DNA of 64,000 nt from Desulfovibrio sp. (GTDB lineage Bacteria; Desulfobacterota; Desulfovibrionia; Desulfovibrionales; Desulfovibrionaceae): NCBI GenBank assembly GCA_016218665.1, contig JACRDI010000026.1, positions 124,001 through 188,000 of the forward strand, in the 5' to 3' direction. Under the pieces are notes generated by a model. It was not told where the DNA came from. It saw only the letters and a program-made list of their open reading frames with translations, and searched no databases. A program made the position numbers and the translations under genes. Shown piece after piece: positions 1-9,885 of this stretch. Within the stretch, counting starts at the first letter, position 1. Each line of letters begins with the position of its first letter.

Positions 1-1
1 G

Positions 2-283
2 TCCGGCCGCAAGTCCGCCTCCCGCGGCGACCGCGTGGTGGGCAGCAACTACTCGGGCAGCAAGGTCTCGGCCTCCAGCGCTGAGGTGCGCCGCCCCGCC
101 GGAAGCACCGCCCCCGCGGTGCAGGGCGGGCAGGACGAGCTGAATTCCTACTCCGTGAGCCGCCCCGGCCAGGAGCCCAAGGCCGCCGCCGTGCCCGAGG
201 TGCGCCACGAGGTGCAGACCGGGCCCGTGGACGCCTCCAAGCCCATCGGCACCGAGCACAAGGCCGGCGAGGGGCGCTTCTAG
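2..283 (+). CDS. C-terminal end of an unidentified protein (partial)
   Basis: The reading frame is open from the left window edge and stops with TAG at 281-283, so only the last 93 or so residues are seen. They are low in hydrophobic residues and rich in Ser, Gly, Pro, Val and Ala, as in a disordered tail. No motif or membrane segment is visible and I do not recognise the family. A GTG at 35 could start a short ORF, but the frame continues upstream of it without a stop, and the strong terminator just downstream fits the end of a longer gene. Function cannot be assigned from this part. Confidence 0.55.
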   Translation, partial: SGRKSASRGDRVVGSNYSGSKVSASSAEVRRPAGSTAPAVQGGQDELNSYSVSRPGQEPKAAAVPEVRHEVQTGPVDASKPIGTEHKAGEGRF

Positions 284-314
284 CGTCCGCCGGAAGAAGT
301 CACAGGCACTGCGA

Positions 315-348
315 GGGCCGGGGCGCTTTGTCCCGGCCCTTTTCTTTT
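315..348 (+). terminator. Rho-independent terminator
   Basis: An 8-bp perfect GC stem (GGGCCGGG at 315-322, CCCGGCCC at 332-339) is followed directly by TTTTCTTTT. It lies 32 bases after the stop of the partial gene at 283 and should end its transcript. The rest of the gap to the next gene (349-550) shows no credible gene or site. Confidence 0.85.
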
Positions 349-550
349 GCGGCGCGCGCCGCTGTGGCGTGGCGGCTGCCGCGCTTCCGGCGGGCATGGG
401 GGCCACGGGCGGCTGTCGCGCCGTCCGGCATGGCCGGGGAGGCCGCCTCCAGAGCGCCGTGCGTGGAGCCGAGGCCGAAAGCGGCGCTCGCCGCCATGGT
501 CGGGAGCGTCCGGCATGTCCGTGCGCGGGCGCGCCAGCCAGGGGCAATGA

Positions 551-583
551 AAAGGCCCGGCCTCCGCGCGGGAGACCGGGCCC
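551..583 (-). terminator. Rho-independent terminator of the glycine-zipper lipoprotein gene
   Basis: Read leftward, a long GC stem (GGCCCGG-CTCC pairing with GGAG-CCGGGCC, loop CGCGC, one mismatch) runs into TTTTC. It sits about 30 bases beyond the stop codon of the leftward gene at 610-1056. Confidence 0.8.
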
Positions 584-609
584 AGGGCGTCATGCCTGCT
601 GGCCGGTGC

Positions 610-1056
610 CTACTGCACCAGAACCCACTGGCCGTCGGGCTGGCGGTAGGCCTTGGCCTTCACGTCCTTCTCCTGGCCGTCCACGTTGGCCTTGATGTAG
701 ATGTCGCGGTACACCTTGTCGTTCTGCACATAGGCGGGGCTGGGGGTCGCCTCGTACTGGGTGCCGGTGTCCGGGTTCTTCCAGGCCATGGGCCTGCCGG
801 AGGGCTGGGTCTCCAGGGCCTTGTTGATCTGCTCCTTGTCGTACTTGTCCATCTCGTTGCCGATCATGTAGCCCAGGAGCAGGCCGATGCCCGCGCCGAT
901 GGCCGCGCCGGACACCTTGTTCTTGGCGGTCAGCGCGCCAACGGTGGCGCCGGTGAGCGCGCCAAGGCCGGCTCCTGTCTGGGCCTTGTCGGCGCAGCCG
1001 ACCAGGTTGACCGCCAGGAAGGCTGCGAGGATTGCGGAAGCGATGAAGCGTTTCAT
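610..1056 (-). CDS. Glycine-zipper lipoprotein
   Basis: A predicted 148-residue outer-membrane or periplasm-facing lipoprotein. The N-terminus is a lipoprotein signal peptide ending in LVGC, with lipidated Cys21. Residues about 27-65 form a glycine-zipper region (repeated GAxxGA and GAAIGAGIG patterns) that is typically membrane-active or oligomerising. The C-terminal half is soluble and contains YEATPSPAY, resembling surface-antigen-type small lipoproteins. The ATG at 1056 was chosen over upstream in-frame starts because GGAGGA lies just ahead of it and it begins the signal peptide. It is monocistronic, with its own terminator. The physiological role is unknown; envelope integrity is the usual guess for this fold. 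Confidence 0.8.
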   Translation of the reverse strand: MKRFIASAILAAFLAVNLVGCADKAQTGAGLGALTGATVGALTAKNKVSGAAIGAGIGLLLGYMIGNEMDKYDKEQINKALETQPSGRPMAWKNPDTGTQYEATPSPAYVQNDKVYRDIYIKANVDGQEKDVKAKAYRQPDGQWVLVQ

Positions 1057-1314
1057 GTGATCCTCCTTGCGCGGGACTGGCCCGCAAACTGTCGAAATGT
1101 CGTGCCCGTCAAAGGTTCCAGGCGCTGTGCCGAAGATACGCCTTCCTGCGCCACCGTCAAGACGCGGGCCTTCAAACAAGGTTTCAGCAAACATCGGGCC
1201 AGAGTATACTTTGCGTGATTTCAACGTGTTGCATTGTCGGTGGCCGGGCGCGGCTGCGGGCGTGCGCAAGAATTGCGCGAGAAGCGGGCGGAGGCTGCGC
1301 ACCGCGCAGGGCGC

Positions 1315-1344
1315 AAAAAAGGCCCGGAGTCGCCTCCGGGCCTT
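1315..1344 (-). terminator. Rho-independent terminator of the malic enzyme gene
   Basis: Read leftward, a 9-bp perfect stem (GGCCCGGAG / CTCCGGGCC, tetraloop GCGA) is followed by six T residues. It lies 25 bases beyond the malic enzyme stop. The remaining stretch up to the lipoprotein start (1057-1314) presumably holds the lipoprotein promoter, but no convincing -35/-10 pair was found. The AGTATACT palindrome at 1203-1210 is the only AT-rich hexamer-like site. Confidence 0.85.
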
Positions 1345-1368
1345 GGGGGGACGTGCGTGGTCCGGGTC

Positions 1369-2685
<1,317 letters not shown>

Positions 2686-2814
2686 GGGAATCTCCGTGTT
2701 GAGGTTTCTTCCGGGGTTGTGCCGGGTTCCGGCACGGTTTTCGAGTCTAGATTGACGCCAGGGGCCCGTCAAGGGGCGCGGCCCTTCTGGCGCGCATTGC
2801 AGCAAGGAGTGCGG

Positions 2815-3600
2815 ATGCTTTTGGAGAACCTGCGGGTGGTGCTTTTCCGCCCGAAATACGCGGAGAACGTGGGCTCCGTGGCGCGGGCCATGCTGAACAT
2901 GGGCGTGGAGCGGCTTTTTCTGGTGGACCCCGTGGGCTATGAAATGGACCGGGCCCTGCCCCTGGCCACGGTGCACGCCCGGCACATCCTGGAGAACGCG
3001 CAGATCGTGTCCACCCTGGGCGAGGCTCTCTCCGGCACGGGCCTGGCCGTGGGCACCACGGCGCGCACGGGCGGCTGGCGCAAGGGGCTGCTCACCCCGG
3101 CCAAGGTGGCGCCGGAGATCCTCTCCCGCCTGCACGAGGGGCTCGACGCGGCCATCGTCTTCGGGCCGGAGGACCGCGGCCTGACCAACGAGGAGACCAG
3201 CCTGTGCGACCAGCTGGTGATGATTCCGGCCAGCCCCGGCTGCACCTCGCTCAACTTGTCGCAGGCTGTGCTCATCCTGCTGTACGAGTGCTACCAGCTG
3301 GCGTTGACCAAGCCCTTCGAGCCCAAGGGCCCGCCCACCGAGCGCGACGCCTCCTTCGAGGAGCGCCAGGCGCTGTTTTCCAGCATGCAGGAGGCCTTGA
3401 CCGCCATCGACTTTCTGAAGGACCAGAACACGGAGTACTGGATGCTGCCCGTGCGGCGTTTCTTTGCCCGCTTCCGCCTGCGCCGCAACGAGTTCAACCT
3501 GCTCATGGGCATATGCCGGCAGGTGCGCGGCGTGGCGGCGCGCGCCAACGCGGCCGAGGGCAAAGAACGAGGACCAAGTATTGATTTTTCGGGAAAATAG
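2815..3600 (+). CDS. trmJ: TrmJ-like RNA 2'-O-methyltransferase (SPOUT family)
   Basis: A predicted S-adenosylmethionine-dependent 2'-O-ribose methyltransferase of the TrmH/TrmJ group, which modifies the anticodon loop of tRNA (position 32 in characterised members). The 261-residue protein starts with LLENLRVVLFRPKYAENVGS, containing the family N-G/N-V-G-S/A-x-A-R element, and has the SPOUT-knot motifs FGPEDRGL and SLNLSQAV. The helical C-terminus is typical of TrmJ. The ATG at 2815 follows AAGGAG at the right spacing; the longer in-frame ORF upstream overlaps the malic enzyme leader and is rejected. It is divergent from malic enzyme. The exact RNA target is an inference from the family. Confidence 0.85.
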   Translation: MLLENLRVVLFRPKYAENVGSVARAMLNMGVERLFLVDPVGYEMDRALPLATVHARHILENAQIVSTLGEALSGTGLAVGTTARTGGWRKGLLTPAKVAPEILSRLHEGLDAAIVFGPEDRGLTNEETSLCDQLVMIPASPGCTSLNLSQAVLILLYECYQLALTKPFEPKGPPTERDASFEERQALFSSMQEALTAIDFLKDQNTEYWMLPVRRFFARFRLRRNEFNLLMGICRQVRGVAARANAAEGKERGPSIDFSGK

Positions 3601-3661
3601 GGCAGAGTGGAGTCAGTATCTTCTTGGCGGGGCGTTGCGCCGCCGGCACTAGCGGGATGCC

Positions 3662-5014
3662 ATGTCCGAACGGCCCAGAGCACATCCCAGCCGCTGCCCG
3701 GCACAAGGGCCGGCGGCCATACCTTGCGCGCGCCCGCTCCGGGCGCTTTGCCTTGCCTTGTGCCTTGCCCTGTGCCTCACCCTATGTCTGGCCGCCCGCC
3801 CGGCCATGGCCGGAGGCGAGCTCGTCTTCGGCATGTCGGCGGCCTTCAGCGGTCCGGCGCGGGGCCTGGGCATGGAGTACCACCGGGGGCTCTCCGCCGC
3901 CTTTGAACACGTGAACGCACGCGGCGGGGCCGGCGGCTGGCGGCTCAAGCTGGCCCTGCGCGACGATGCCTACGATCCGGCCACGGCCATGCGCAACACC
4001 ATCGCCTTCGTGGAGCAGGACCGCGTGTTCGCCCTGCTGGGCTACGTGGGCACACCCACCACCGCGCGGGTGCTGCCGCTGCTCAAGCATTACGAGGCGC
4101 GCTCGGTGCTGCTGCTGTTTCCCCTCACCGGGGCCGACATGCTGCGCGAACTGCCGCCCGGGCACACCTGCGTGTGCAACCTGCGGGCCTCCTACCTGGA
4201 GGAGACCCGGAACCTGGTGAACGCCCTGGTGGCCGGGGGCTACCGCCGCGTGGCCGTGTTCCACCAGGCCGATGTTTACGGCCGCAACGGCTGGGACGGC
4301 GTGCGCCGGGCCCTGGGCGCGTATCGGCTCACCATGGTCTCTGAGGCGACCTACCGCCGCGGGGCCTCCTTTGAGCAGGACTTCCGCCGCGAGGTGGCGC
4401 TCATCCTCTCCGGCCAGCCCGACGCCATCGTCACCGTGGGCACGGCCCCGGCCTGCGCGGCCTTCGTGCGCGATGCGCGCGCCGCGGGCTACACGGGCCT
4501 CGTCTCGACGCTCTCCTTCGCCGATGCCGACAACCTTGCCAAGCTGTTGCAGGGCCATGCCCGGAAAAGCGGGCGCGACTACCTTTCCGGGCTGGTGTTT
4601 TCCCAGGTGGTGCCCAGCTACGAGGACGAGAGCCTGCCCGCGGCCAGGGCCTATCGCCAGGCCATGGAGTCGGCCCGGCTCAGCCGCCCGCCCCAGCTCG
4701 TTCCGGACGAGTACGTTCCGCAACGCTTGAGCTTTGTGGGCTTCGAGGGCTTTCTGGCCGGCATGGCCCTGGCCGAGGCCGTGGAGCGCATGGGGCCGGA
4801 GCCCAGCCGCGATCGGCTGCGCCAGGCCCTCATGACCATGAAGGCCGTGGACCTGGGCCTGGGCGAGCCGGCCGACCTGCGGCCCGGCCCCGGGCAGGGC
4901 CTGCGCCGCACCTACCTCACCGTCTTCAGCAACGGCCGCTTCGGCGGCGTGGACAGCCTGCGCGGCGTGAAGGGCGGGGCGCCGAGCTTTGCGGCCAAAG
5001 GAGCCCGGCCATGA
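3662..5014 (+). CDS. Periplasmic branched-chain-amino-acid-type binding protein, sensor partner
   Basis: A 450-residue type I periplasmic binding protein of the LivK/LeuABC family. It begins with a long N-terminus whose hydrophobic signal core is built from four LCLA-type repeats, followed by AMA-G, a likely signal peptidase site near residue 50. The mature part opens with LVFGMSAAFSGPARGLG and shows the family pattern DDAYDP, VFALLGYVGTPTT and DVYGRNGWD. No transporter subunits are nearby. Instead its stop overlaps the start of the PAS-GGDEF-EAL gene by four bases (ATGA), so it more likely presents a ligand to that membrane sensor than feeds a transporter. The ligand is unknown. The start is uncertain because the ribosome-binding site is weak. 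Confidence 0.8.
   Translation: MSERPRAHPSRCPAQGPAAIPCARPLRALCLALCLALCLTLCLAARPAMAGGELVFGMSAAFSGPARGLGMEYHRGLSAAFEHVNARGGAGGWRLKLALRDDAYDPATAMRNTIAFVEQDRVFALLGYVGTPTTARVLPLLKHYEARSVLLLFPLTGADMLRELPPGHTCVCNLRASYLEETRNLVNALVAGGYRRVAVFHQADVYGRNGWDGVRRALGAYRLTMVSEATYRRGASFEQDFRREVALILSGQPDAIVTVGTAPACAAFVRDARAAGYTGLVSTLSFADADNLAKLLQGHARKSGRDYLSGLVFSQVVPSYEDESLPAARAYRQAMESARLSRPPQLVPDEYVPQRLSFVGFEGFLAGMALAEAVERMGPEPSRDRLRQALMTMKAVDLGLGEPADLRPGPGQGLRRTYLTVFSNGRFGGVDSLRGVKGGAPSFAAKGARP
3746..3793 (+). repeat. Four 12-base repeats inside a signal peptide
   Basis: Four consecutive imperfect 12-base units, read in frame, encode LCLA, LCLA, LCLT and LCLA and make up the hydrophobic core of the signal peptide of the binding protein at 3662. 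They look like a replication-slippage expansion. The codons differ between units, so the expansion is not recent. Confidence 0.75.
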
Positions 5015-8000
5015 GAGGGCGGCTGCTCATCCGGCTGCTGCTGTTCATGGTGGCGGCCTTCGGCCTCATGGCCACGGCCACGTCGTTTCTTTCCTCGCGG
5101 GAGCTGAAGCTGGCCCTGGAGAGCGAGTACAAGGCCAGGGCCAGAGCCATCGCCCGCAGCATCGCCGACGGCAACACCGAGCTCCTGCTGGGCGAGAGCG
5201 CGGGCAACATCCAGGCCGCCATCGACCAGCACCAGGAGATGGGCGAGCTGTCCTACATCGTGGTGGCCAACGCGCGCGGAGAGGTGCTGGCCCACACCTT
5301 CGCCCCGGCCGTGCCCGAGGCCGTGCGCCAGATCATCTCCGCCGCGCGCGGCCGCGATGCCGCCAGCCTGGCGCCCGAGATCCGCACCCTGACGCTCGAC
5401 TCCGGCGCGGAGGTCATCCATGTGGCCCAGCCGGTGCTGGGCGGGCGCGGCGGCTTTGTGCACCTGGGCATGGACACCGCGCCCATCCGCAAGGCCACCC
5501 AGTCGGCCATCCTGCGGCAGCACCTGCTTTCCCTGGCGGTCTTTCTGGCCTGCCTGGCCGTGGCCTACCTGTACATCCGCGGCATAACCGGCCGGCTGGC
5601 CAGCCTGGCGGAGTACGCCCGGCAGGTGGCCGCGCACGACTTCTCCACCACCTGCGAGGTGCGCTCGAACGACGAGATCGGCGCCCTGGCCGACTCCATG
5701 CGCAGCATGGCCGGGCAGATAGCCGGCCACGTGACCCAGCTGGAGCGCACGGTGGAGGCCGCCACGGCCGAGCTCAAGGATGCCCTGGACTCCATCTCGG
5801 CCATTGTGGGCAACATCGCCGATGGCCTGCTGGTGGTGCAGGAGGGGCGCATCCTGCGGCACAACCCGGCGCTCTTGCGCATGTTCGGCCTGCCCGTGCA
5901 GGAAGTCGGCGCGTCCGACGAGGACGGCCTGGCCGGGCGCGAATGCGCCGAGGTCTTCGGCCCCCTGGTGTGCGAGGCGGCCTCGGCCCGGATGGTCGAA
6001 CACGCCGCAGGCGGCAGGCCGGAGGGCGCGGCCCAGCTGGTGGAGGTGCAGGCCCGCCGGGCCGACGGCCAGCTCTTCCCGGTGGAGATCACCGTGGCCC
6101 GCGTGGCCCTCGCCGGCCGCGCCGCCAGCGTGTGCATCCTGCGCGACATCACCGCCACCAAGCAGCTGGAGCACGAGCGCGAGGAGTCGCGCGCGCTCCT
6201 GGAGCGCATGGTGGCCGAGCGCACGCGGGAGCTTTCCCGCGCCAACACCCAGCTGAAGATCGAGGTTGCCGAGCGCAAGGTGGTGGGCGACGCCCTGCGC
6301 CGGGCCGAGGCCAAGTTCCGCGGCATCTTCGAAAACGCGGTGGAAGGCATTTTCCAGATCTCGCCGGAGGGGCGCTACCTCTCCGCCAACCCGGCCATGG
6401 CCGTCATCTTCGGCCACGACTCGCCCGAGGAGCTTGTGGCGGCCCTGTCGCAGATGAGCCCCTATGTGGACCCCGGCAGGCGCCAGGTGTTCCTGGAGGC
6501 CATGGAGGAGCATGGCCAGGTGCAGGGCTTCGAGTCCCAGGCCAGGCGCAAGAGCGGCCGGGTCATCTGGATATCGGAGAACGCCCGCAAGGTGGTGGAC
6601 GCCACCGGCAAGACCCTGCACTACGAGGGCTTCGTGGAGGACATCACCCTGCGCAAGGAGGCCGAGAGCCGGCTTGTGCACCAGGCCTTCCACGATCCCC
6701 TGACCGGCCTGCCCAACCGGCTGCTCTTCCTGGACCACCTGCGCATGGCCATGGACCGCGCCCGCCGCCGGCCGGACTTCCACTTCGCCGTGCTGTACAT
6801 GGACCTGGACCGCTTCAAGATCATCAACGACAGCCTGGGGCACGACATCGGCGACAAGCTGCTGCGCCACGTGAGCGGCACGCTGGTCTCCTGCGGGCGC
6901 AGCACGGACACCGTGGCCCGCTTCGGCGGCGACGAGTTCGCCATCCTGCTGGAGGATCTGACCGCCCCGCGCGACGCCATCCGCTTCTCCCGCCGGGTGC
7001 TGGACGAAATCTCCCGGCCCCTTGATCTGGACGGCCGCGAGGTGACCACCTCCGGCAGCCTGGGCATTGTGCTGCACACCGCCGGGTACGACAGGCCCGA
7101 GGCCCTGCTGCGCGACGCCGACACAGCCATGTACCACGCCAAGGCCCAGGGCAAGGGCCGCTTCAAGGTTTTCAACAAGCGCATGCACCACCAGGCCCAG
7201 GAACTCATGGAGATGGAGATAGAGCTGCGCCGCGCCGTGGGGCAGGGCAGCCTGTCCCTGGTGTTCCAGCCCATCGTCGACATCCAGGAGCGCCGCCTGT
7301 CCGGCTTCGAGACCCTGGTGCGCTGGAAGCGGGCCAACGGCCGGGCCATCCCCCCGTCGGACTTCATCCCCCTGGCGGAGGAGACGGGCATCATCTATCC
7401 GCTGGACCATTGGGTCTTCGGCCAGGCCTGCTGCGCGGTGCGGCGCTTCGGCCAGGCCCTTGAGGAAGCCGGCCCCGGAACCGGGGACCACTCCGGGCGG
7501 CCCTTCGTGACCAATGTCAACATCTCGGCCAAGCACTTCCGCAACCCGCTCCTGGTGGGCCACCTGGAGCAGGCCATGCGCGCGTGCCAGGTCTCCCCGG
7601 CCTCCCTGTCCCTTGAGATCACCGAAAGCGTGCTGCTGGACAATGTGCAGAGCGCCCGCGAGATAGCCGCCAAGCTGCGCGAGCTGGGCCTCGGCCTGTG
7701 CATCGACGACTTCGGCACGGGCTACTCGTCGCTGTCGTACATCCAGCGCTTCAGCGTGGACGCCATCAAGATCGACAGGGCCTTCGTGGCCGGCTTGTCG
7801 CTGGAGGCCCAGGACCCCGGCAGCGAGGCCATCGTGCGCAGCCTGGTGACCCTGGGCGCGGGCCTGGGGCTCAAGGTGGTGGCCGAGGGCGTGGAGACCC
7901 TGGAGCAGCTGGCCTGCCTGCGCGAGATGGGCTGTCCCTACGCGCAGGGCTATCTCTTCGCCCAGCCTCTGCCGGAGGCGGAAGCCGTGGAACTCATCGC

Positions 8001-8037
8001 CCAGGGGGCGCACAGGGCCTGGCCCGACTTCCCCTAG
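5011..8037 (+). CDS. Membrane sensor with PAS, GGDEF and EAL domains (c-di-GMP turnover)
   Basis: A 1008-residue inner-membrane protein predicted to make and/or break down cyclic di-GMP. Order: TM about 5-27, periplasmic sensor about 30-172, TM about 173-192, HAMP about 195-250, PAS about 265-390, coiled coil, second PAS about 435-550, GGDEF about 560-720, EAL about 740-1000. The GGDEF motif is intact (RFGGDEF near residue 640), and RSTD five residues upstream matches the inhibitory c-di-GMP site. In the EAL domain the signature reads ETL rather than EAL. LEITES, IDDFGTGYSSL, KID and AEGVET are all present, so phosphodiesterase activity is possible. Translation is coupled to the upstream binding protein through the ATGA overlap. 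Which activity dominates cannot be told from sequence. Confidence 0.92.
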   Translation: MRGRLLIRLLLFMVAAFGLMATATSFLSSRELKLALESEYKARARAIARSIADGNTELLLGESAGNIQAAIDQHQEMGELSYIVVANARGEVLAHTFAPAVPEAVRQIISAARGRDAASLAPEIRTLTLDSGAEVIHVAQPVLGGRGGFVHLGMDTAPIRKATQSAILRQHLLSLAVFLACLAVAYLYIRGITGRLASLAEYARQVAAHDFSTTCEVRSNDEIGALADSMRSMAGQIAGHVTQLERTVEAATAELKDALDSISAIVGNIADGLLVVQEGRILRHNPALLRMFGLPVQEVGASDEDGLAGRECAEVFGPLVCEAASARMVEHAAGGRPEGAAQLVEVQARRADGQLFPVEITVARVALAGRAASVCILRDITATKQLEHEREESRALLERMVAERTRELSRANTQLKIEVAERKVVGDALRRAEAKFRGIFENAVEGIFQISPEGRYLSANPAMAVIFGHDSPEELVAALSQMSPYVDPGRRQVFLEAMEEHGQVQGFESQARRKSGRVIWISENARKVVDATGKTLHYEGFVEDITLRKEAESRLVHQAFHDPLTGLPNRLLFLDHLRMAMDRARRRPDFHFAVLYMDLDRFKIINDSLGHDIGDKLLRHVSGTLVSCGRSTDTVARFGGDEFAILLEDLTAPRDAIRFSRRVLDEISRPLDLDGREVTTSGSLGIVLHTAGYDRPEALLRDADTAMYHAKAQGKGRFKVFNKRMHHQAQELMEMEIELRRAVGQGSLSLVFQPIVDIQERRLSGFETLVRWKRANGRAIPPSDFIPLAEETGIIYPLDHWVFGQACCAVRRFGQALEEAGPGTGDHSGRPFVTNVNISAKHFRNPLLVGHLEQAMRACQVSPASLSLEITESVLLDNVQSAREIAAKLRELGLGLCIDDFGTGYSSLSYIQRFSVDAIKIDRAFVAGLSLEAQDPGSEAIVRSLVTLGAGLGLKVVAEGVETLEQLACLREMGCPYAQGYLFAQPLPEAEAVELIAQGAHRAWPDFP

Positions 8038-8210
8038 CCGGGCGTTTGCCCCGGCGGGTGATTGGGCAGCCGGGCAGACGGTCAAGGGGCCAGGCGCGGG
8101 CCAGGCCCCGGCCTTGGGCGACCGCCGCCCCTTCCCCGCCGTCCGGAAGTGGTATACGGTTCAGCGACCGACGCCCCGGATGTTCACCATAACAGCAGGC
8201 AGGCCGGAAC

Positions 8211-8993
8211 ATGAGCCAGACCCCAGCCGACTCCCACGCCCAGCCGGCCTCCGGCCGCATCTGCGGCGTGTTCTCCCAGAAGAGGACGCAAAAGATCGGC
8301 GCGGGGACCACAGCCCGCCGCACCGAGGTGGTGACCTACTTCTGGGTGGAGGAACGCGAGGGCGGCACGCTGTTGGTGCAGGCCCTGGCGGCCAACGACG
8401 TGCCCTTCGGCCCCAAGAGCGAGATCAGCCGCGACGAGCTTCTGGCCAACTACCTGCCAGAGCCCCAGAAGACCTTGACGCGCGCGGTGTCCAACCTCTC
8501 GCCCCAGGAGCTGGAGATCCAGAAGGCCGTGGCCCGGGGCGACAAGTTTCGCAAACGCGGCGAGAGCTTCACCGCGGAGTTCGAGTACAACAAGGCCCTG
8601 TCCATGGACGAGGGCAACGTGCGCGCCAATTTCGGCATCGGCCTGTGCTACATTGACCGGGGCGAGCGCGAGAAGGCCCACGAGGTGTTCGAGCGCCTGG
8701 TGAAACTCGACGCCGCCTTCGAGGACGAGCACAAGCACCTGTTCAACGAATTCGGCATCTCCCTGCGCAAGGCCGGCATGCAGAACGAGGCCATCGATTA
8801 CTACCGTCGCGCCCTGGAGCTTTCCCCCTCCGACGAGAACCTGCACTACAACATCGCCCGCGCCGCCTTCGACAAGGGCGACGCCAGGGCAGCGGCCCAG
8901 TACCTCTCCTCCTGCCTGAAGCTCAACCCCGAACACGCCGAGGCGCGCCAGTTCGTGGACTACCTCAAGCGCAAGAAGATGGGCGCAGGCTAG
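8211..8993 (+). CDS. TPR-repeat protein, first of a tandem paralogue pair
   Basis: A 260-residue soluble protein with no signal peptide. The N-terminal 90 residues form a domain I do not recognise (GVFSQKRTQKIGAGTTAR, then ISRDELLANYLPEP). Residues about 105-250 carry tetratricopeptide repeats, for example AEFEYNKALSMDEGNVRANF and ALELSPSDENLHYNIARAAF. TPR arrays mediate protein-protein contacts, so a scaffold or adaptor role is likely, but the partner is unknown. The gene at 9088 encodes a closely similar protein with the same architecture, so the pair arose by tandem duplication. The start ATG follows GGCCGGAAC; the ribosome-binding site is weak. Confidence 0.85.
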   Translation: MSQTPADSHAQPASGRICGVFSQKRTQKIGAGTTARRTEVVTYFWVEEREGGTLLVQALAANDVPFGPKSEISRDELLANYLPEPQKTLTRAVSNLSPQELEIQKAVARGDKFRKRGESFTAEFEYNKALSMDEGNVRANFGIGLCYIDRGEREKAHEVFERLVKLDAAFEDEHKHLFNEFGISLRKAGMQNEAIDYYRRALELSPSDENLHYNIARAAFDKGDARAAAQYLSSCLKLNPEHAEARQFVDYLKRKKMGAG

Positions 8994-9020
8994 CAACCTC
9001 ATTTTCTTTCCGCAATGCAA

Positions 9021-9040
9021 CATCCCGAAATAACGGGATG
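9021..9040. repeat. Inverted repeat between the tandem TPR genes
   Basis: CATCCCG and CGGGATG form a perfect 7-base inverted repeat with the AT-only spacer AAATAA, 30 bases after the first TPR stop and 48 before the second start. There is no T run after it, so it is not a typical terminator. It could be an operator or an mRNA hairpin. Confidence 0.5.
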
Positions 9041-9087
9041 CGAATCAGTATTTCGTCCAGGGCTTCCCTGCGGAGGCGAATTGGTAT

Positions 9088-9882
9088 ATGGAAATACGAA
9101 TATCTCCGCCCCGGACGGTCGTCATGATGGATTCCGAATACATAGCCCAGCGCATCCAGGGCGTGTTCTACCAGAAGGTGTTGTCCACCATCGGTACGGG
9201 CACTACGGCGCGCAAGACCGAGAAATACGTATACTACCATGCGCAACAGCAGGACGATGGAACGGTGGTGCTGCAATCCCTCGGGCCGGACGATGCCCCC
9301 TTCGGCAAGCCGTCGCGCATCAGCCGCGACGAACTGCTCACCGACTACCTGCCCGACCCCCAGAAGTCCGTGGAGTACGCCCGCAAGCAGGCGGGCATCC
9401 AGCAGGAGGTCCAGAAGGCCGTGGCCCGGGGCGACAAGTTCTACAAGCGCGGCGAGACCTTCTCCGCCGAGTTCGAGTACAACAAGGCCCTGTCTCTGGA
9501 TGAGGAGAACGTGCGCGCCAACTTCGGCGTGGGCCTGTGCTTCATCGCCCGGGGGGAAACCGACAAGGCCCGCGAGGTCTTCGAGCGCCTGGTGACCATT
9601 GAGGCCGCCTTTGCCGACGAGCACAAGCACCTGTTCAACGACTTCGGCATCAACCTGCGCAAGGCCGGCATGCAGGCGGAGGCCCTGGCCTTCTACTCCC
9701 GCGCGCTGGAGCTGGGCCCCGGCGACGAGAACCTGCACTACAACATGGCCCGCGCCGCCTACGAGATGGACGATGCGCAAACCGCCTCCATGCACCTGCA
9801 GCACTGCCTCGCCATGAGCCCCAAGCACGAGGAGGCCCGCCGCTTCCTGGACTACCTCACGCGCAAGGGCGTGCTGGGCTAG
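9088..9882 (+). CDS. TPR-repeat protein, second of a tandem paralogue pair
   Basis: A 264-residue paralogue of the preceding gene product. It shares the N-terminal block (RIQGVFYQK, IGTGTTARKTE, ISRDELLTDYLPDPQKS) and the same TPR arrangement (KFYKRGETFSAEFEYNKAL, DEHKHLFNDFGINLRKAGM). Divergence is concentrated at the extreme N-terminus and in the loop after residue 45. The ATG at 9088 has GGAGG 11 bases upstream; ATG at 9124 or 9127 would give an N-terminus closer in length to the paralogue and is a real alternative. The stop is only three bases from the cobyrinate synthase start, so the two may be cotranscribed, though no functional link is obvious. Confidence 0.85.
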   Translation: MEIRISPPRTVVMMDSEYIAQRIQGVFYQKVLSTIGTGTTARKTEKYVYYHAQQQDDGTVVLQSLGPDDAPFGKPSRISRDELLTDYLPDPQKSVEYARKQAGIQQEVQKAVARGDKFYKRGETFSAEFEYNKALSLDEENVRANFGVGLCFIARGETDKAREVFERLVTIEAAFADEHKHLFNDFGINLRKAGMQAEALAFYSRALELGPGDENLHYNMARAAYEMDDAQTASMHLQHCLAMSPKHEEARRFLDYLTRKGVLG

Positions 9883-9885
9883 CCC

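Noticed and set aside
4912-8085. 1057-residue open frame on the minus strand opposite the GGDEF-EAL gene
   Set aside because: Same antisense artefact; the composition (Gln, His, Gly, Ala repeats) is typical of shadow frames.
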